A stretch of DNA of 64,000 nt from Rhodobacter sp. (lineage in GTDB: Bacteria > Pseudomonadota > Alphaproteobacteria > Rhodobacterales > Rhodobacteraceae): contig JACKKF010000004.1 of NCBI GenBank assembly GCA_020637555.1, positions 248,001 through 312,000 of the forward strand, in the 5' to 3' direction. The notes beneath the pieces were generated by a model, which worked only from the letters and a program-made list of their open reading frames with translations, did no database searches and was not told where the DNA came from. Positions 49,298 through 58,160 of the stretch are shown here, one piece after another; within the stretch, counting starts at the first letter, position 1; the number at the start of each line of letters is the position of its first letter. The translations under genes and the position numbers were made by a program.

Positions 49298-50377
49298 ATG
49301 GCGCACCCCCTCACCATTCTGGGCATCGAGAGCAGTTGCGACGATACGGGCGCCGCCCTTGTTCGCCATGCTCAGGGCGAGGCCCCGCAAATTCTGGCGA
49401 ATGTCGTTGCCGGCCAGACCGATCTGCACGCGGCTTTTGGCGGGGTCGTGCCCGAGATCGCGGCCCGTGCGCATGCCGAAAAGCTGGATCTGGTGGTCGA
49501 GGAGGCCCTGAACCGCGCCGGTCTTTCGCTGGCGGACGTGGATGCGATCGCCGTGACGGCCGGTCCCGGGCTGATCGGCGGCGTGCTGTCGGGCGTGATG
49601 CTGGCCAAGGGGGTGTCGGTGGCGACGGGCAAACCCCTGATCGGCGTGAACCATCTGGCGGGACACGCGCTGACGCCGCGCCTGACCGGGCAGGTGGAGT
49701 TTCCCTATCTGATGCTGCTGGTCAGTGGCGGGCATTGCCAGTTCCTGCGTGTCGACGGTGCCGACAGCTTTACCCGGCTGGGCGGCACCATCGACGACGC
49801 CCCTGGCGAGGCGTTCGACAAATGCGCCAAGCTTCTGGGCCTGCCGCAGCCCGGCGGCCCCGCGGTCGAGGCCGCCGCCCGCAGCGGTGACCCCGCGCGC
49901 TTCGCCTTTCCGCGTCCCTTGCTGGATCGGCCGGGATGCGATCTCAGCTTTTCCGGGTTGAAAACGGCGCTGATGCGCGCGCGCGACGCGCTGGTGGCGG
50001 AAAAGGGCGGGCTGACGCGCGCCGACCGGGCCGATCTGTGCGCCGGATTTCAGGCCGCCATCGCCGATGTGCTGGCGGAAAAGAGCCGCCGCGCGCTGGC
50101 CGCCAGCCCGGGCGTGCGCGCGTTTGCCGTGGCGGGCGGCGTGGCCGCCAACACGCTGCTGCGCGCCCGACTGGAGCGGGTCGCGGGCGCGGTGCCGTTT
50201 GTCGCCCCCCCCTTGAGCCTGTGCACCGACAACGCCGCGATGATCGCCTGGGCGGGCCTGGAACGGTTCCGCGCCGGGCATCGTGACGACCTGAGCCTTT
50301 CCGCCCGGCCGCGTTGGCCGCTGGACACCGCCGCCGCGCCCCTGATCGGATCAGGCAAGCGTGGCGCCAAAGCATGA
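49298..50377 (+). CDS. tsaD: tRNA N6-adenosine threonylcarbamoyltransferase TsaD
   Basis: 359 residues (MAHPLTILGIESSCDDTGAA). ASKHA-family motifs: ILGIESSCDDT, the metal-binding HAEK and NHLAGHAL, LVSGGHCQF, and DAPGEAFDKCAKLLGLP. Performs the last step of t6A37 synthesis on ANN-reading tRNAs, including the tRNA-Thr nearby. First of a plus-strand run with the YciI and EVE genes. Confidence 0.96.
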   Translation: MAHPLTILGIESSCDDTGAALVRHAQGEAPQILANVVAGQTDLHAAFGGVVPEIAARAHAEKLDLVVEEALNRAGLSLADVDAIAVTAGPGLIGGVLSGVMLAKGVSVATGKPLIGVNHLAGHALTPRLTGQVEFPYLMLLVSGGHCQFLRVDGADSFTRLGGTIDDAPGEAFDKCAKLLGLPQPGGPAVEAAARSGDPARFAFPRPLLDRPGCDLSFSGLKTALMRARDALVAEKGGLTRADRADLCAGFQAAIADVLAEKSRRALAASPGVRAFAVAGGVAANTLLRARLERVAGAVPFVAPPLSLCTDNAAMIAWAGLERFRAGHRDDLSLSARPRWPLDTAAAPLIGSGKRGAKA

Positions 50378-50387
50378 AGGACCGCCC

Positions 50388-50660
50388 ATGCCCCTGTTCG
50401 CCCTGATCTGCACCGACAAGGCCGACCACGAACCCCTGCGCAAGGCCAATCGCGACGCGCACCTGACCTATCTGGCCGAAACCGGCTGTGTCACCTTTGC
50501 CGGGCCTTTCCTGGACAACGGCACCATGACCGGATCGCTGGTGGTGATCGACGTCGCCGACAGGCCGGCGGCCGAGACCTGGGCCGCGGGCGATCCCTAT
50601 GCCCTGGCCGGGCTTTTCGCCAAGGTGCGCATCGAGGAATGGAAGAAGGTGATCGGCTGA
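50388..50660 (+). CDS. YciI-like protein
   Basis: 90 residues from MPLFALICTDKADHEPLRKA; ferredoxin-like alpha-beta barrel family. RDAHLTYLAETG and FAGPFLDNGTMTGSLVVIDV match YciI, with the conserved His of the first block and the Asp of DPYALAGLF. Enzymatic role unknown. 10 bases after tsaD; its stop overlaps the next start (TGATG). Confidence 0.87.
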   Translation: MPLFALICTDKADHEPLRKANRDAHLTYLAETGCVTFAGPFLDNGTMTGSLVVIDVADRPAAETWAAGDPYALAGLFAKVRIEEWKKVIG

Positions 50661-51073
50661 TGGCTCGCTGGCTGATGAAATCCGAACCCAACAAGTTCAG
50701 TTGGGACCAACTCGTCGCCAGGGGCGCCGCGGGCGAGGAATGGGATGGCGTGCGCAACTATCTTGCCCGCAACAACATGCGGGCGATGGCGCTGGGCGAT
50801 CAGGTGTTTTTCTACCATTCCAACATCGGGCTGGAAGTGGTCGGCATCGCCGAGGTCTGCGCGCTGTCGCACCCGGATTCGACCACCGACGATCCGCGCT
50901 GGGATTGCGTCGATATCCGCGCGGTGACGCCGCTGCCGCGCCCGGTCTCGCTGAAAGAGATCAAGGCGACGCCCGCCCTGTCGCAAATGTCGCTCGTCAC
51001 GTCGATGCGTTTGTCGGTGCAGCCGGTGACTGATGCCGAATGGGACATCGTCTGCCGGATGGGCGGACTCTGA
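50660..51073 (+). CDS. EVE-domain protein
   Basis: 137 residues (MARWLMKSEPNKFSWDQLVA). The EVE/PUA-like start LMKSEPNKFSWDQL, WDGVRNYLARNNMRAM, and VFFYHSN are diagnostic. EVE domains bind modified bases in RNA or DNA. Coupled to the YciI gene. In alphaproteobacteria it usually accompanies tsaD, which hints at RNA modification surveillance; this is inference. Confidence 0.92.
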   Translation: MARWLMKSEPNKFSWDQLVARGAAGEEWDGVRNYLARNNMRAMALGDQVFFYHSNIGLEVVGIAEVCALSHPDSTTDDPRWDCVDIRAVTPLPRPVSLKEIKATPALSQMSLVTSMRLSVQPVTDAEWDIVCRMGGL

Positions 51074-51183
51074 TCGCGCAAACACCGGACCCGGTCGTCG
51101 ACCAAATCCGTATGGTCGTTACTGCTTCCCTGTGACGGAATGCCGCGCTAGCGTGCAGGAAAAATCCAGAACGGGAGCAACTT

Positions 51184-51579
51184 ATGGATTACTTCGCGGT
51201 CATCATCACCGCAGCGATCGGGTTCGGTATCGGCGCGATCTGGTATGGCGTTTTCTCGCGGACCTGGGTTCCTGCCTCAGGGGTGCCGACGAACGAACGC
51301 GGTGCCCCGCGCGACGGGGCGAACCCGGTCACCTATGCCGGGGCCTATGTCTGCATCCTGCTGGTCGCCGGCATGATGCGCCACGTCTTTGCCATGTCGC
51401 AAATCAACGGGTTCGGTGTCGGCATCGTGGCGGGGCTGGGAATCGGGTTGTTTTTCATCGCGCCCTGGATCACCCTGAACGTGCTGTTCTCGCAGCGCCC
51501 CCGGGTTCTGGCGCTGATCGACGGCGGCTATGCCGCCGTGGCCTGCGCGGTCATGGGGGGCGTGCTGGAACTGTTCTGA
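51184..51579 (+). CDS. DUF1761-family membrane protein
   Basis: 131 residues with four hydrophobic helices. The start ITAAIGFGIGAIWYGVFSRT (GxxWYGxxF) and FFIAPWITLNVLFSQRP match DUF1761. Function unknown. 110 bases after the EVE gene with its own AGAACGGGAG-type ribosome-binding site. Confidence 0.8.
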   Translation: MDYFAVIITAAIGFGIGAIWYGVFSRTWVPASGVPTNERGAPRDGANPVTYAGAYVCILLVAGMMRHVFAMSQINGFGVGIVAGLGIGLFFIAPWITLNVLFSQRPRVLALIDGGYAAVACAVMGGVLELF

Positions 51580-51595
51580 GGGCAGGGGAGGCCGA

Positions 51596-52021
51596 ATGAC
51601 GGCACATTGGCAGCTTTGGGCCCTGTTGGCGGCCGTATTCGCGGCCCTGACGGCCATCTTTGCCAAGGTCGGGGTCGAGAACGTCAATTCCGACTATGCC
51701 ACCTTTCTGCGCACGCTGGTCGTGATCGCGGTTCTTGCGGCGATCCTTGTCGCCACGGGCGAGATGCGGTCGCCCCTGGGGATCGCGCCGAAAAGCCTGC
51801 TGTTTCTGGCGCTGTCCGGGCTGGCGACCGGCGCAAGCTGGCTGTGCTATTTTCGTGCGCTCAGGCTGGGGCAGGCGTCCCAGGTCGCGCCCGTCGACAA
51901 GCTGAGCGTCGTCCTGGTGGCGATCTTTGGCGTGGTGTTTCTGGGCGAACGCCTGTCGGGCCTGTCGTGGCTGGGCGTCGGGCTGATCGCCTCGGGCGCG
52001 GTGGTGATGGCGCTGGGCTGA
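51596..52021 (+). CDS. Single-domain EamA-family (EmrE-like) membrane transporter
   Basis: 141 residues and five hydrophobic helices (MTAHWQLWALLAAVFAALTA...). Family features: AIFAKVGVENVNSDYATFLR, GASWLCYFRALRLGQASQVA, and PVDKLSVVLVAIFGVVFLGE. Half the size of normal two-domain EamA transporters, so it should act as a dimer. 17 bases after the DUF1761 gene, probably co-transcribed. Substrate unknown. Confidence 0.85.
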   Translation: MTAHWQLWALLAAVFAALTAIFAKVGVENVNSDYATFLRTLVVIAVLAAILVATGEMRSPLGIAPKSLLFLALSGLATGASWLCYFRALRLGQASQVAPVDKLSVVLVAIFGVVFLGERLSGLSWLGVGLIASGAVVMALG

Positions 52022-52036
52022 GGTCTCAGCCCGCAC

Positions 52037-52759
52037 TCAGCCCGCGCTCGGGCGGCGTCTGGTGCGCATGATGACCACCAGCAGCACCACGGCAGCGCCC
52101 GCGCCCGCCAAGGCGGCGACCGGCAGGTTCGGGACCGCGGCGTTCTTGGTGGCGATCGCAACCAGCGCCCAGATCAGCGCCAGCCCGTAGCCGGGTGCGC
52201 GCCCCAGGCGCATCTGCACCGTCACGCCGACCACCAGCGCGAAACACAGCGCGACCAGCGCCGCCGGCGTTTCGGCCATCAGCCCCCAACCGGCCAGCAC
52301 CAGCCCGACCGACGCGCTGAACGCCGCCGTCAGCCACCCCGCATAGAGGGCAAGCGGCGCCTGCAACCACCAGCGGTCACGGCGCGGGGTGCGAAACAGC
52401 GCGGGCAGGGACAGCACCAGCATGGCGCCCAGCAGCACCGTCGCCCCCAGGACCGAGCGTTCCGCCGCCGGCAACCACGCCACGCCCAGAACCAGATTTG
52501 CAAGAAGCCATGGCCTGTGCGGGGCCCAGGCGGGCGTGTCCGCCCTGCGCAGCACCCCGTAGCCCGCCGAAACGATCAGCCACAGATACAGCAATCCCCA
52601 GATCGCAAAGGCCCAGCCCGCGGGCTGCACCGGGGGATCGTTCTGCGGCACCGGAAACAGCGCGGGATCGAACCCGGCGAAATTGGTCACCATGAAGGGC
52701 GACGCGGCAAAGGCCAACGTGGCCAACAGGATCAACACGGGCAACAGACGGGCAGGCAT
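52037..52759 (-). CDS. Polytopic membrane protein, TspO/MBR-like
   Basis: 240 residues and about seven hydrophobic segments. QPAGWAFAIWGLLYLWLIVS and LLANLVLGVAWLPAAERSVL resemble tryptophan-rich sensory (TspO/MBR) relatives, but the length and helix count exceed the classic five-helix TspO. Starts MPARLLPVLILLATLAFAAS. Convergent with the EamA-like gene. Family link is moderate; function unknown. Confidence 0.6.
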   Translation of the reverse strand: MPARLLPVLILLATLAFAASPFMVTNFAGFDPALFPVPQNDPPVQPAGWAFAIWGLLYLWLIVSAGYGVLRRADTPAWAPHRPWLLANLVLGVAWLPAAERSVLGATVLLGAMLVLSLPALFRTPRRDRWWLQAPLALYAGWLTAAFSASVGLVLAGWGLMAETPAALVALCFALVVGVTVQMRLGRAPGYGLALIWALVAIATKNAAVPNLPVAALAGAGAAVVLLVVIMRTRRRPSAG

Positions 52760-52833
52760 GGCGTCCTCGATTGGGTTGGGGGCGAACCGGGTTCAGCTTC
52801 GGGGCGCGCGGGGCTGGCGTCAAGCGTGTCGCG

Positions 52834-53247
52834 TCACACCGACGCCGGGACAATTGTGCCCTGCGCCACCGCAACCAGCTTTTCCGTGCCGTCCTGCAAC
52901 GCGACCACCTTGCATTGGCAGACAGCCTGACGGCGCCCCGAGGACAGGACCTCGGCCCGGGCGATCAGCCGCTCACCGAGACCGGGGCGCGTGTAGTTGA
53001 TCTTCATTTCCAGCGTGAGCACGCCGGTTCCCAGCGCCGAGGCGCCCGCATAGGTCAGCGCGTTGTCCGCCAGATAGGCGATGACGCCACCGTGGGCGAA
53101 GCCGTGTTGCTGCCGATGGTCGGGGCGCAGGACCAGACTCAGTTCGGCCCGTCCCGGGGCATAGTCGGTCAGTTCGGTGCCCAGCAGGCGGCTGAACCCC
53201 TGTTCGGCCAGCACCGTGCGGCCCTGTTCCAGCATGGCGTTCGTCAT
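52834..53247 (-). CDS. PaaI-type hot-dog thioesterase
   Basis: 137 residues from MTNAMLEQGRTVLAEQGFSR, with GGAGGAACG before the ATG. The hot-dog motif QHGFAHGGVIAYLADNALTY contains the HGG and Asp of the PaaI group. Likely hydrolyses aryl- or acyl-CoA esters. Not close to the box operon; divergent from the alcohol dehydrogenase gene. Confidence 0.87.
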   Translation of the reverse strand: MTNAMLEQGRTVLAEQGFSRLLGTELTDYAPGRAELSLVLRPDHRQQHGFAHGGVIAYLADNALTYAGASALGTGVLTLEMKINYTRPGLGERLIARAEVLSSGRRQAVCQCKVVALQDGTEKLVAVAQGTIVPASV

Positions 53248-53418
53248 CGCGTTCCTCCATTTGCGCCGGTTGCGCCCCCGTGTCGGTCCGATCCTGCCCG
53301 GCAGGATGCGGGCGGGCAATCCGGACGTGGGGTCAATGGGGGGGCAATGGGCCGCGCTTGCGATCGCCGGGACCCCGCGCTACCACCAGCCAGGGGTTCC
53401 AGCAAAAGGGTCAGCGCC

Positions 53419-54468
53419 ATGAAAGCCGTTCTTTATGAAGCCTTCAACCAGCGCCCGACCCTGGTGACCCTGCCCGATCCGACACCGGAACCTCATGGCG
53501 TGGTCGTGCGGCTGGGCGCGACCGGGGTTTGCCGCAGCGACTGGCACGGCTGGGTGGGGCACGACGCCGATATCGCCCTGCCGCATGTTCCCGGGCACGA
53601 ACTGGCCGGCACGATCGAGGCCGTGGGCCGCGACGTCCGCCGCTTTCGGGTGGGCGACCGCGTGACGGTGCCCTTTGTCGCGGGGTGCGGCACCTGCCCC
53701 GAATGCCGCGCCGGGCATCAACAGGTGTGCCACAGCCAGTTCCAGCCCGGGTTCACGCATTGGGGCTCGTTCGCGGAATATGTCAGCCTGCACCAGGCCG
53801 ACCTGAACCTGGTCGCCCTGCCCGATGACATGGGCTTCGATACCGCCGCCAGTCTGGGGTGCCGCTTTGCCACCGCGTTCCGGGCGGTCGTGGACCAGGG
53901 GCGGGTCCGCGGGGGCGACTGGGTCGCGGTGCACGGGGCGGGCGGCGTCGGCCTGTCGGCGATCATGATCGCCACTGCGCTGGGCGCGCAGGTGGTCGCG
54001 GTGGACATCGCCGAGGACAAGCTGGCGCTGGCCCGGCAGATGGGGGCCGTGGCCACCGTGAATGGCGCCGCGTCCGACGCGGATGTCGTGGGCGCGGTGC
54101 GCGAGGTGACGGGTGGCGGCGCGCATGTGTCGCTGGATGCGCTGGGCCATCCGTCGACCTGCTTCCATTCGATCGCCAACCTGCGCCGGCGCGGACGGCA
54201 TGTGCAGGTCGGATTGATGCTGGGGGATCACGCCGCCCCGTCGGTGCCCATGGCGCAGATCATCGCGCACGAGCTGGAGATTCTGGGCAGTCACGGAATG
54301 CAGGCGCATCGCTATGACGCGATGGTGGCGATGATCCGGTCGGGCCGCCTGGCGCCTGAAAAGCTGATCGGCAAGCGCATCGCGCTGTCGGACTCGATCG
54401 AGGCGCTGGTGACGATGGACCGTTTTCAGGGACTGGGTGCGACGGTCGTGACCCGGTTCGACGCCTGA
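53419..54468 (+). CDS. Zinc-dependent alcohol dehydrogenase (MDR family)
   Basis: 349 residues from MKAVLYEAFNQRPTLVTLPD. Catalytic zinc ligands in GVCRSDWHGW and HVPGHELAG, four structural-zinc cysteines in CGTCPECRAGHQQVC, and the cofactor fingerprint GAGGVGLSA. Typical of class III-like and polyol/aryl alcohol dehydrogenases; substrate not predictable. The 3' end overlaps the convergent panE-like gene by 43 bases. Confidence 0.9.
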   Translation: MKAVLYEAFNQRPTLVTLPDPTPEPHGVVVRLGATGVCRSDWHGWVGHDADIALPHVPGHELAGTIEAVGRDVRRFRVGDRVTVPFVAGCGTCPECRAGHQQVCHSQFQPGFTHWGSFAEYVSLHQADLNLVALPDDMGFDTAASLGCRFATAFRAVVDQGRVRGGDWVAVHGAGGVGLSAIMIATALGAQVVAVDIAEDKLALARQMGAVATVNGAASDADVVGAVREVTGGGAHVSLDALGHPSTCFHSIANLRRRGRHVQVGLMLGDHAAPSVPMAQIIAHELEILGSHGMQAHRYDAMVAMIRSGRLAPEKLIGKRIALSDSIEALVTMDRFQGLGATVVTRFDA

Positions 54469-55421
54469 TCCGCCCAGAAGGCCGCCAGATCCTGCGAGCC
54501 GGGCGCCAGCCCCTCGCGGCGCATGCGCACCGACAGTGCGATCAGCGCGTCGTTCAGCGGGGTCGGAACGCCGTGCATCCGTCCCAGCAGCGCGATTTCG
54601 CCGTTCAGCCAGTCGGTTTCCACCGCGTTCCCCCTGAGCAGGCTTTGCAGGGTCGAATTGCTCATCGCCGGTGCGCCGGGAACATCGGCATGCTGGCTGT
54701 GGATCTTGCGGCGCGGGTCGGTGGCCGAGACGTCCTCGCAGGCGATGCCCGCAGCGTCGAGGACGGCCTCGGCCTCGGCCCTGAGGGCCTTGCGCAAGGC
54801 CTGGTCATCCACCCCGGGCCCGAACGCCGCGCCCGAGATATTGCCGAGGTTCAGCAGCAACTTGCCGAATTTTGACGCCATGACCTGCGGTTTGACGAAG
54901 GCGGCGAAATTGGCGGCCTGCAAACGCGCGGCCAGGGCGTGATCGGCGGCATCCGCACCCTGCGGATAGCGGCCGATGTCGAACATGCCGAACTGCGGAC
55001 GGGAATAGGTGATGACCTCGCCGGGGGTCAGATAGGTTGCGGGCATCATCACCGTGACGCCGTGGACATTCGGAAACAGCCTGAGCGCCATGGCCTCGTT
55101 CGCGGTGCCGTTCTGCACGCAGAACACCGGCTGGTCGGTGACACCCGCATCGCGCAGCGCCGAGAGCGCCGCAAGGGTGTCTTGCGTCTTCATGCACAGC
55201 AGGATGGCGTCATCGGGGCGAAAGGCGATCTCGTGGGGCGCGGCGACGGTCGGCACGGGGACGGTCTCGTCCACCTCGGGGGTGCGCAGGCGCAAGCCGT
55301 CGGTGCGGATCGCCTCCAGCATCCGGCCGCGGGCGATGCCGATCACCTCGGTCCCGGACCGAACCAGCGCGGCCGCCAGAACGCCGCCGACAGCCCCCAG
55401 GCCAAAAACGATGATGCGCAT
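54426..55421 (-). CDS. panE: Ketopantoate reductase family protein (2-dehydropantoate 2-reductase)
   Basis: 331 residues from MRIIVFGLGAVGGVLAAALV; FGLGAVGG is the NADP-binding start. The ApbA/PanE catalytic lysine region is VMASKFGKLLLNLGN, and NSTLQSLLRGNAVETDWLNG closes the C-terminal domain. May reduce ketopantoate in coenzyme A synthesis or a related 2-keto acid; a paralogue cannot be excluded. Confidence 0.82.
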   Translation of the reverse strand: MRIIVFGLGAVGGVLAAALVRSGTEVIGIARGRMLEAIRTDGLRLRTPEVDETVPVPTVAAPHEIAFRPDDAILLCMKTQDTLAALSALRDAGVTDQPVFCVQNGTANEAMALRLFPNVHGVTVMMPATYLTPGEVITYSRPQFGMFDIGRYPQGADAADHALAARLQAANFAAFVKPQVMASKFGKLLLNLGNISGAAFGPGVDDQALRKALRAEAEAVLDAAGIACEDVSATDPRRKIHSQHADVPGAPAMSNSTLQSLLRGNAVETDWLNGEIALLGRMHGVPTPLNDALIALSVRMRREGLAPGSQDLAAFWADQASNRVTTVAPSP

Positions 55422-55494
55422 GGGGACCCCCTGCCGATGGATGCCCCCCGGTCTTAACGGGATTGCGGACGCGGTGCAAAGCCTGCGGCCAGGC

Positions 55495-55521
55495 AAAAGG
55501 GCCGCCCTGATCGGACGGCCC
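55495..55521 (-). terminator. Rho-independent terminator after ahcY
   Basis: On the minus strand GGGCCGTCC-GATCA-GGGCGGCCC followed by TTTT; 9-bp stem with one T-G wobble. 27 bases past the ahcY stop. Confidence 0.75.
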
Positions 55522-55548
55522 CCAGCGGATTTGCGAAACCGGCGCCGA

Positions 55549-56949
55549 TCAGTAGCGGTAATGCTCGGGCTTGAAGGGGCCGTCCACGGTGACGCCGATA
55601 TAGTCGGCCTGGTCGGGCTTCAGTTCCGTCAGCTTGACGCCGATACGGGCCAGGTGCAGTCGGGCGACCTTTTCATCCAGGTGCTTGGGCAGGATGTAGA
55701 CACCCGGCGCGTATTCACCCTTTTTGGTGAACAGCTCGATCTGCGCCAGCACCTGGTTGGTGAAGCTGGCCGACATCACGAAGCTGGGGTGGCCGGTGGC
55801 ATTGCCCAGGTTCAGCAGGCGCCCTTCGGACAGCAGGATGATGCGGCTGCCCGAGGGCATCTCGATCATGTCCACCTGATCCTTGATGTTCGTCCACTTG
55901 TGGTTCTTCAACTGGGCGACCTGGATCTCGTTGTCGAAGTGGCCGATGTTGCCGACGATCGCCATGTCCTTCATCGCGCGCATGTGCTCGATGCGGATCA
56001 CGTCCTTGTTGCCGGTGGTGGTGATGAAGATGTCCGCGCTGGGCGCGACGTCTTCCAGGGTCACCACCTCGAACCCGTCCATCGCCGCCTGAAGCGCGCA
56101 GATCGGGTCGATTTCAGTCACCTTCACGCGGGCGCCGGCGCCGCGCAGGCTGGCGGCAGACCCCTTGCCCACATCGCCATAGCCGCAGACGACGGCGACC
56201 TTGCCGGCCATCATCGTGTCGGTGGCGCGGCGGATGCCGTCAACCAGCGATTCCTTGCAGCCATACTTGTTGTCGAACTTGGATTTGGTGACCGAGTCGT
56301 TGACGTTGATCGCCGGGAAGGGAAGCTGGCCCTTCTTGTGCAGATCATAGAGCCGGTGCACGCCCGTGGTGGTTTCCTCGGACACGCCCTGAATGGCGTG
56401 GCGCTGCTTGACGAACCAGCCGGGGGTGGCGGCGATGCGCTTGCGGATCTGGGCGAACAGGGCCTCTTCTTCTTCCGATTGCGGCACGGCAATGAGGTCT
56501 TCCTCGCCTTCCTCGACCCGCGCGCCCAGCAGGATGTAGAGCGTGGCATCCCCGCCGTCGTCGAGGATCATGTTGCACATGCCGCCCTCGCCGCCGAACT
56601 GAAAGATCTTGTCGGTATAGGCCCAGTAATCGACCAGCGTCTCGCCCTTGATGGCAAAGACGGGCGTGCCGCTGGCGGCGATCGCCGCCGCCGCGTGGTC
56701 CTGCGTCGAGAAGATGTTGCACGAGGCCCAGCGGACATCGGCCCCCAGCGCCTTGAGCGTTTCGATCAGCACGGCGGTCTGGATCGTCATGTGCAGCGAG
56801 CCGGCGATCTTGGCCCCTTTCAGGGGTTGCGACGCGCCGTATTCCTCGCGGCAGGCCATCAGGCCCGGCATCTCGGTTTCCGCGATGTCCAGTTCCTTGC
56901 GGCCGTAATCCGCGAGGGTGATGTCCTTGACGATGTAATCGTTAGCCAT
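55549..56949 (-). CDS. ahcY: S-adenosylhomocysteine hydrolase
   Basis: 466 residues (MANDYIVKDITLADYGRKEL). Signature blocks SLHMTIQTAVLIETLKALGA, WASCNIFSTQDHAAAAIA, VNDSVTKSKFDNKYGCKESL, NAD motif VVCGYGDVGKGSAAS and the C-terminal FKPEHYRY. Releases adenosine and homocysteine, restoring the methyl cycle. Ends in a rho-independent terminator. No SAH riboswitch is evident upstream. Confidence 0.98.
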   Translation of the reverse strand: MANDYIVKDITLADYGRKELDIAETEMPGLMACREEYGASQPLKGAKIAGSLHMTIQTAVLIETLKALGADVRWASCNIFSTQDHAAAAIAASGTPVFAIKGETLVDYWAYTDKIFQFGGEGGMCNMILDDGGDATLYILLGARVEEGEEDLIAVPQSEEEEALFAQIRKRIAATPGWFVKQRHAIQGVSEETTTGVHRLYDLHKKGQLPFPAINVNDSVTKSKFDNKYGCKESLVDGIRRATDTMMAGKVAVVCGYGDVGKGSAASLRGAGARVKVTEIDPICALQAAMDGFEVVTLEDVAPSADIFITTTGNKDVIRIEHMRAMKDMAIVGNIGHFDNEIQVAQLKNHKWTNIKDQVDMIEMPSGSRIILLSEGRLLNLGNATGHPSFVMSASFTNQVLAQIELFTKKGEYAPGVYILPKHLDEKVARLHLARIGVKLTELKPDQADYIGVTVDGPFKPEHYRY

Positions 56950-57277
56950 GCCCGGCTCCTGTCCCTGATCCAAAATCTGGATGCCAGATAGCACCAGAGA
57001 CGGAAACCGGCAATGGCAGGCCGATCTTGCTGCCCTGGGCTCAGCCCTGATCGCTGCGGCGGTCGGCTTTCAGCGACACCCGTTCGTTCGGATCATGCGC
57101 CGAGGCGGCCTTGGTGCTGGTGGTTTCGTTGCGGGTGGCGACGCGGAACGTCGCATTCATGACGGTCAACATGGCGGGGCTCCTTCTCGCGGCCTGTCTG
57201 CGGCGCGCTTTGCCGCAATTGCGCGCCAAAGCGAAGTTCGGATGGTTTCGTGGCTGTAAGTGGTGCTAACATGAGGC
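56950..57277. other. Intergenic region between ahcY and the LysR gene
   Basis: 328 bases. It holds the ahcY promoter side, a small palindrome ATCTGG-ATG-CCAGAT (56975-56989), and a possible 43-codon gene on the minus strand (57041-57172). Nothing else recognised. Confidence 0.6.
57041..57172 (-). CDS. Possible 43-residue small protein
   Basis: Starts MLTVMNATFRVATRNETTST with AGAAGGAG 10 bases upstream, a good ribosome-binding site, and ends KADRRSDQG. Polar and basic, with no signal peptide or membrane helix. Not a recognised family. It lies on the ahcY strand, 91 bases upstream of it. Could be real because of its ribosome-binding site and a clean stop; could also be chance. Confidence 0.4.
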   Translation of the reverse strand: MLTVMNATFRVATRNETTSTKAASAHDPNERVSLKADRRSDQG

Positions 57278-58156
57278 ATGGACTGGAAGGATCTTCCCTC
57301 GCTGGCGTCCTTGCGTGCGTTCGAGGCGCTGGCGCGCCATGGCAGCCTGTCGGCGGCCGCGCGCGAGCTGAACGTGACCCACGCCGCCGTGTCGCAGCAC
57401 CTGCGCCATCTGGAAACCGAGTTTGGCGAAGTGCTGGCGCGGCGCGAGGGGCAGGGGATGCAACTGACCGAGGCCGGGCACGATCTGGCGGCGGCGCTAG
57501 GCGAGGGGTTCGCCCGCATCGCCGAAGGGGTGATGTCCCTGCGCAGCCGGCGCGAGACCCGCCCCGTCGTCGTGGCGCTGACCCCCTCGTTCGCCGAGGT
57601 CTGGCTGATGCCGCGCATCGGGGCGTTCTGGGCCGCGCACCCCGAGGTGGAGCTGCGTCTGGTGCCCAGCACCGCCTTGTCGGACATGCGCCGCGAAGGG
57701 CTCGACATCGCCATACGCTTTGGCCGGGGCGACTGGCCAGGGATCGATGCCGAGCCCCTGGCGCTCAGCCGGTTCGTGGTGGTCGCGGCGCCGGGATTCA
57801 CCCGTGCGCGCACGCTGGCCGACCTGGGAAAACTGACTGCGCACGACTGGTTCTTTTCGGGGGCGGCGACGGAACAGCGCGTCTGGGGGCAGGCGATCGG
57901 CGTCGATTTCGATACCGTCGGCGCCCGGGAAATGGCCAACAACGGCATGGTTGTCAGTGCGGTGCGCGCGGGTCTGGGGCTGTCGATCCAGTCGCGCGCG
58001 CTGGTGGCACCGGACCTCGCCTCGGGGCAGCTGGTCGCCCTGCACGAGGGCGACCCGGAAGGGCTGGGTTATTACCTGGTCACGCGCCCCGGCCCGCTGT
58101 CGCCCGGCGCGCGCCTGTTCCGGTCCTGGTTGCGCAAGGCGGCCAAGGCGGCCTGA
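57278..58156 (+). CDS. LysR-family transcriptional regulator (GcvA-like)
   Basis: 292 residues (MDWKDLPSLASLRAFEALAR). HTH SLSAAARELNVTHAAVSQHL then HLETEFGEVLARREGQGM, followed by a LysR substrate domain with LDIAIRFGRGDWPGIDAEPL and GLGLSIQSRALVAPDLASGQ, the pattern of GcvA-type regulators. Convergent with the MFS gene and divergent from ahcY/the small ORF. Target unknown. Confidence 0.9.
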   Translation: MDWKDLPSLASLRAFEALARHGSLSAAARELNVTHAAVSQHLRHLETEFGEVLARREGQGMQLTEAGHDLAAALGEGFARIAEGVMSLRSRRETRPVVVALTPSFAEVWLMPRIGAFWAAHPEVELRLVPSTALSDMRREGLDIAIRFGRGDWPGIDAEPLALSRFVVVAAPGFTRARTLADLGKLTAHDWFFSGAATEQRVWGQAIGVDFDTVGAREMANNGMVVSAVRAGLGLSIQSRALVAPDLASGQLVALHEGDPEGLGYYLVTRPGPLSPGARLFRSWLRKAAKAA

Positions 58157-58160
58157 CCGA

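Noticed and set aside
56950..57040. Possible SAH or SAM/SAH riboswitch before ahcY
   Set aside because: I could not find the expected conserved core or paired elements; only a short ATCTGG/CCAGAT palindrome is present. A covariance-model search would decide.
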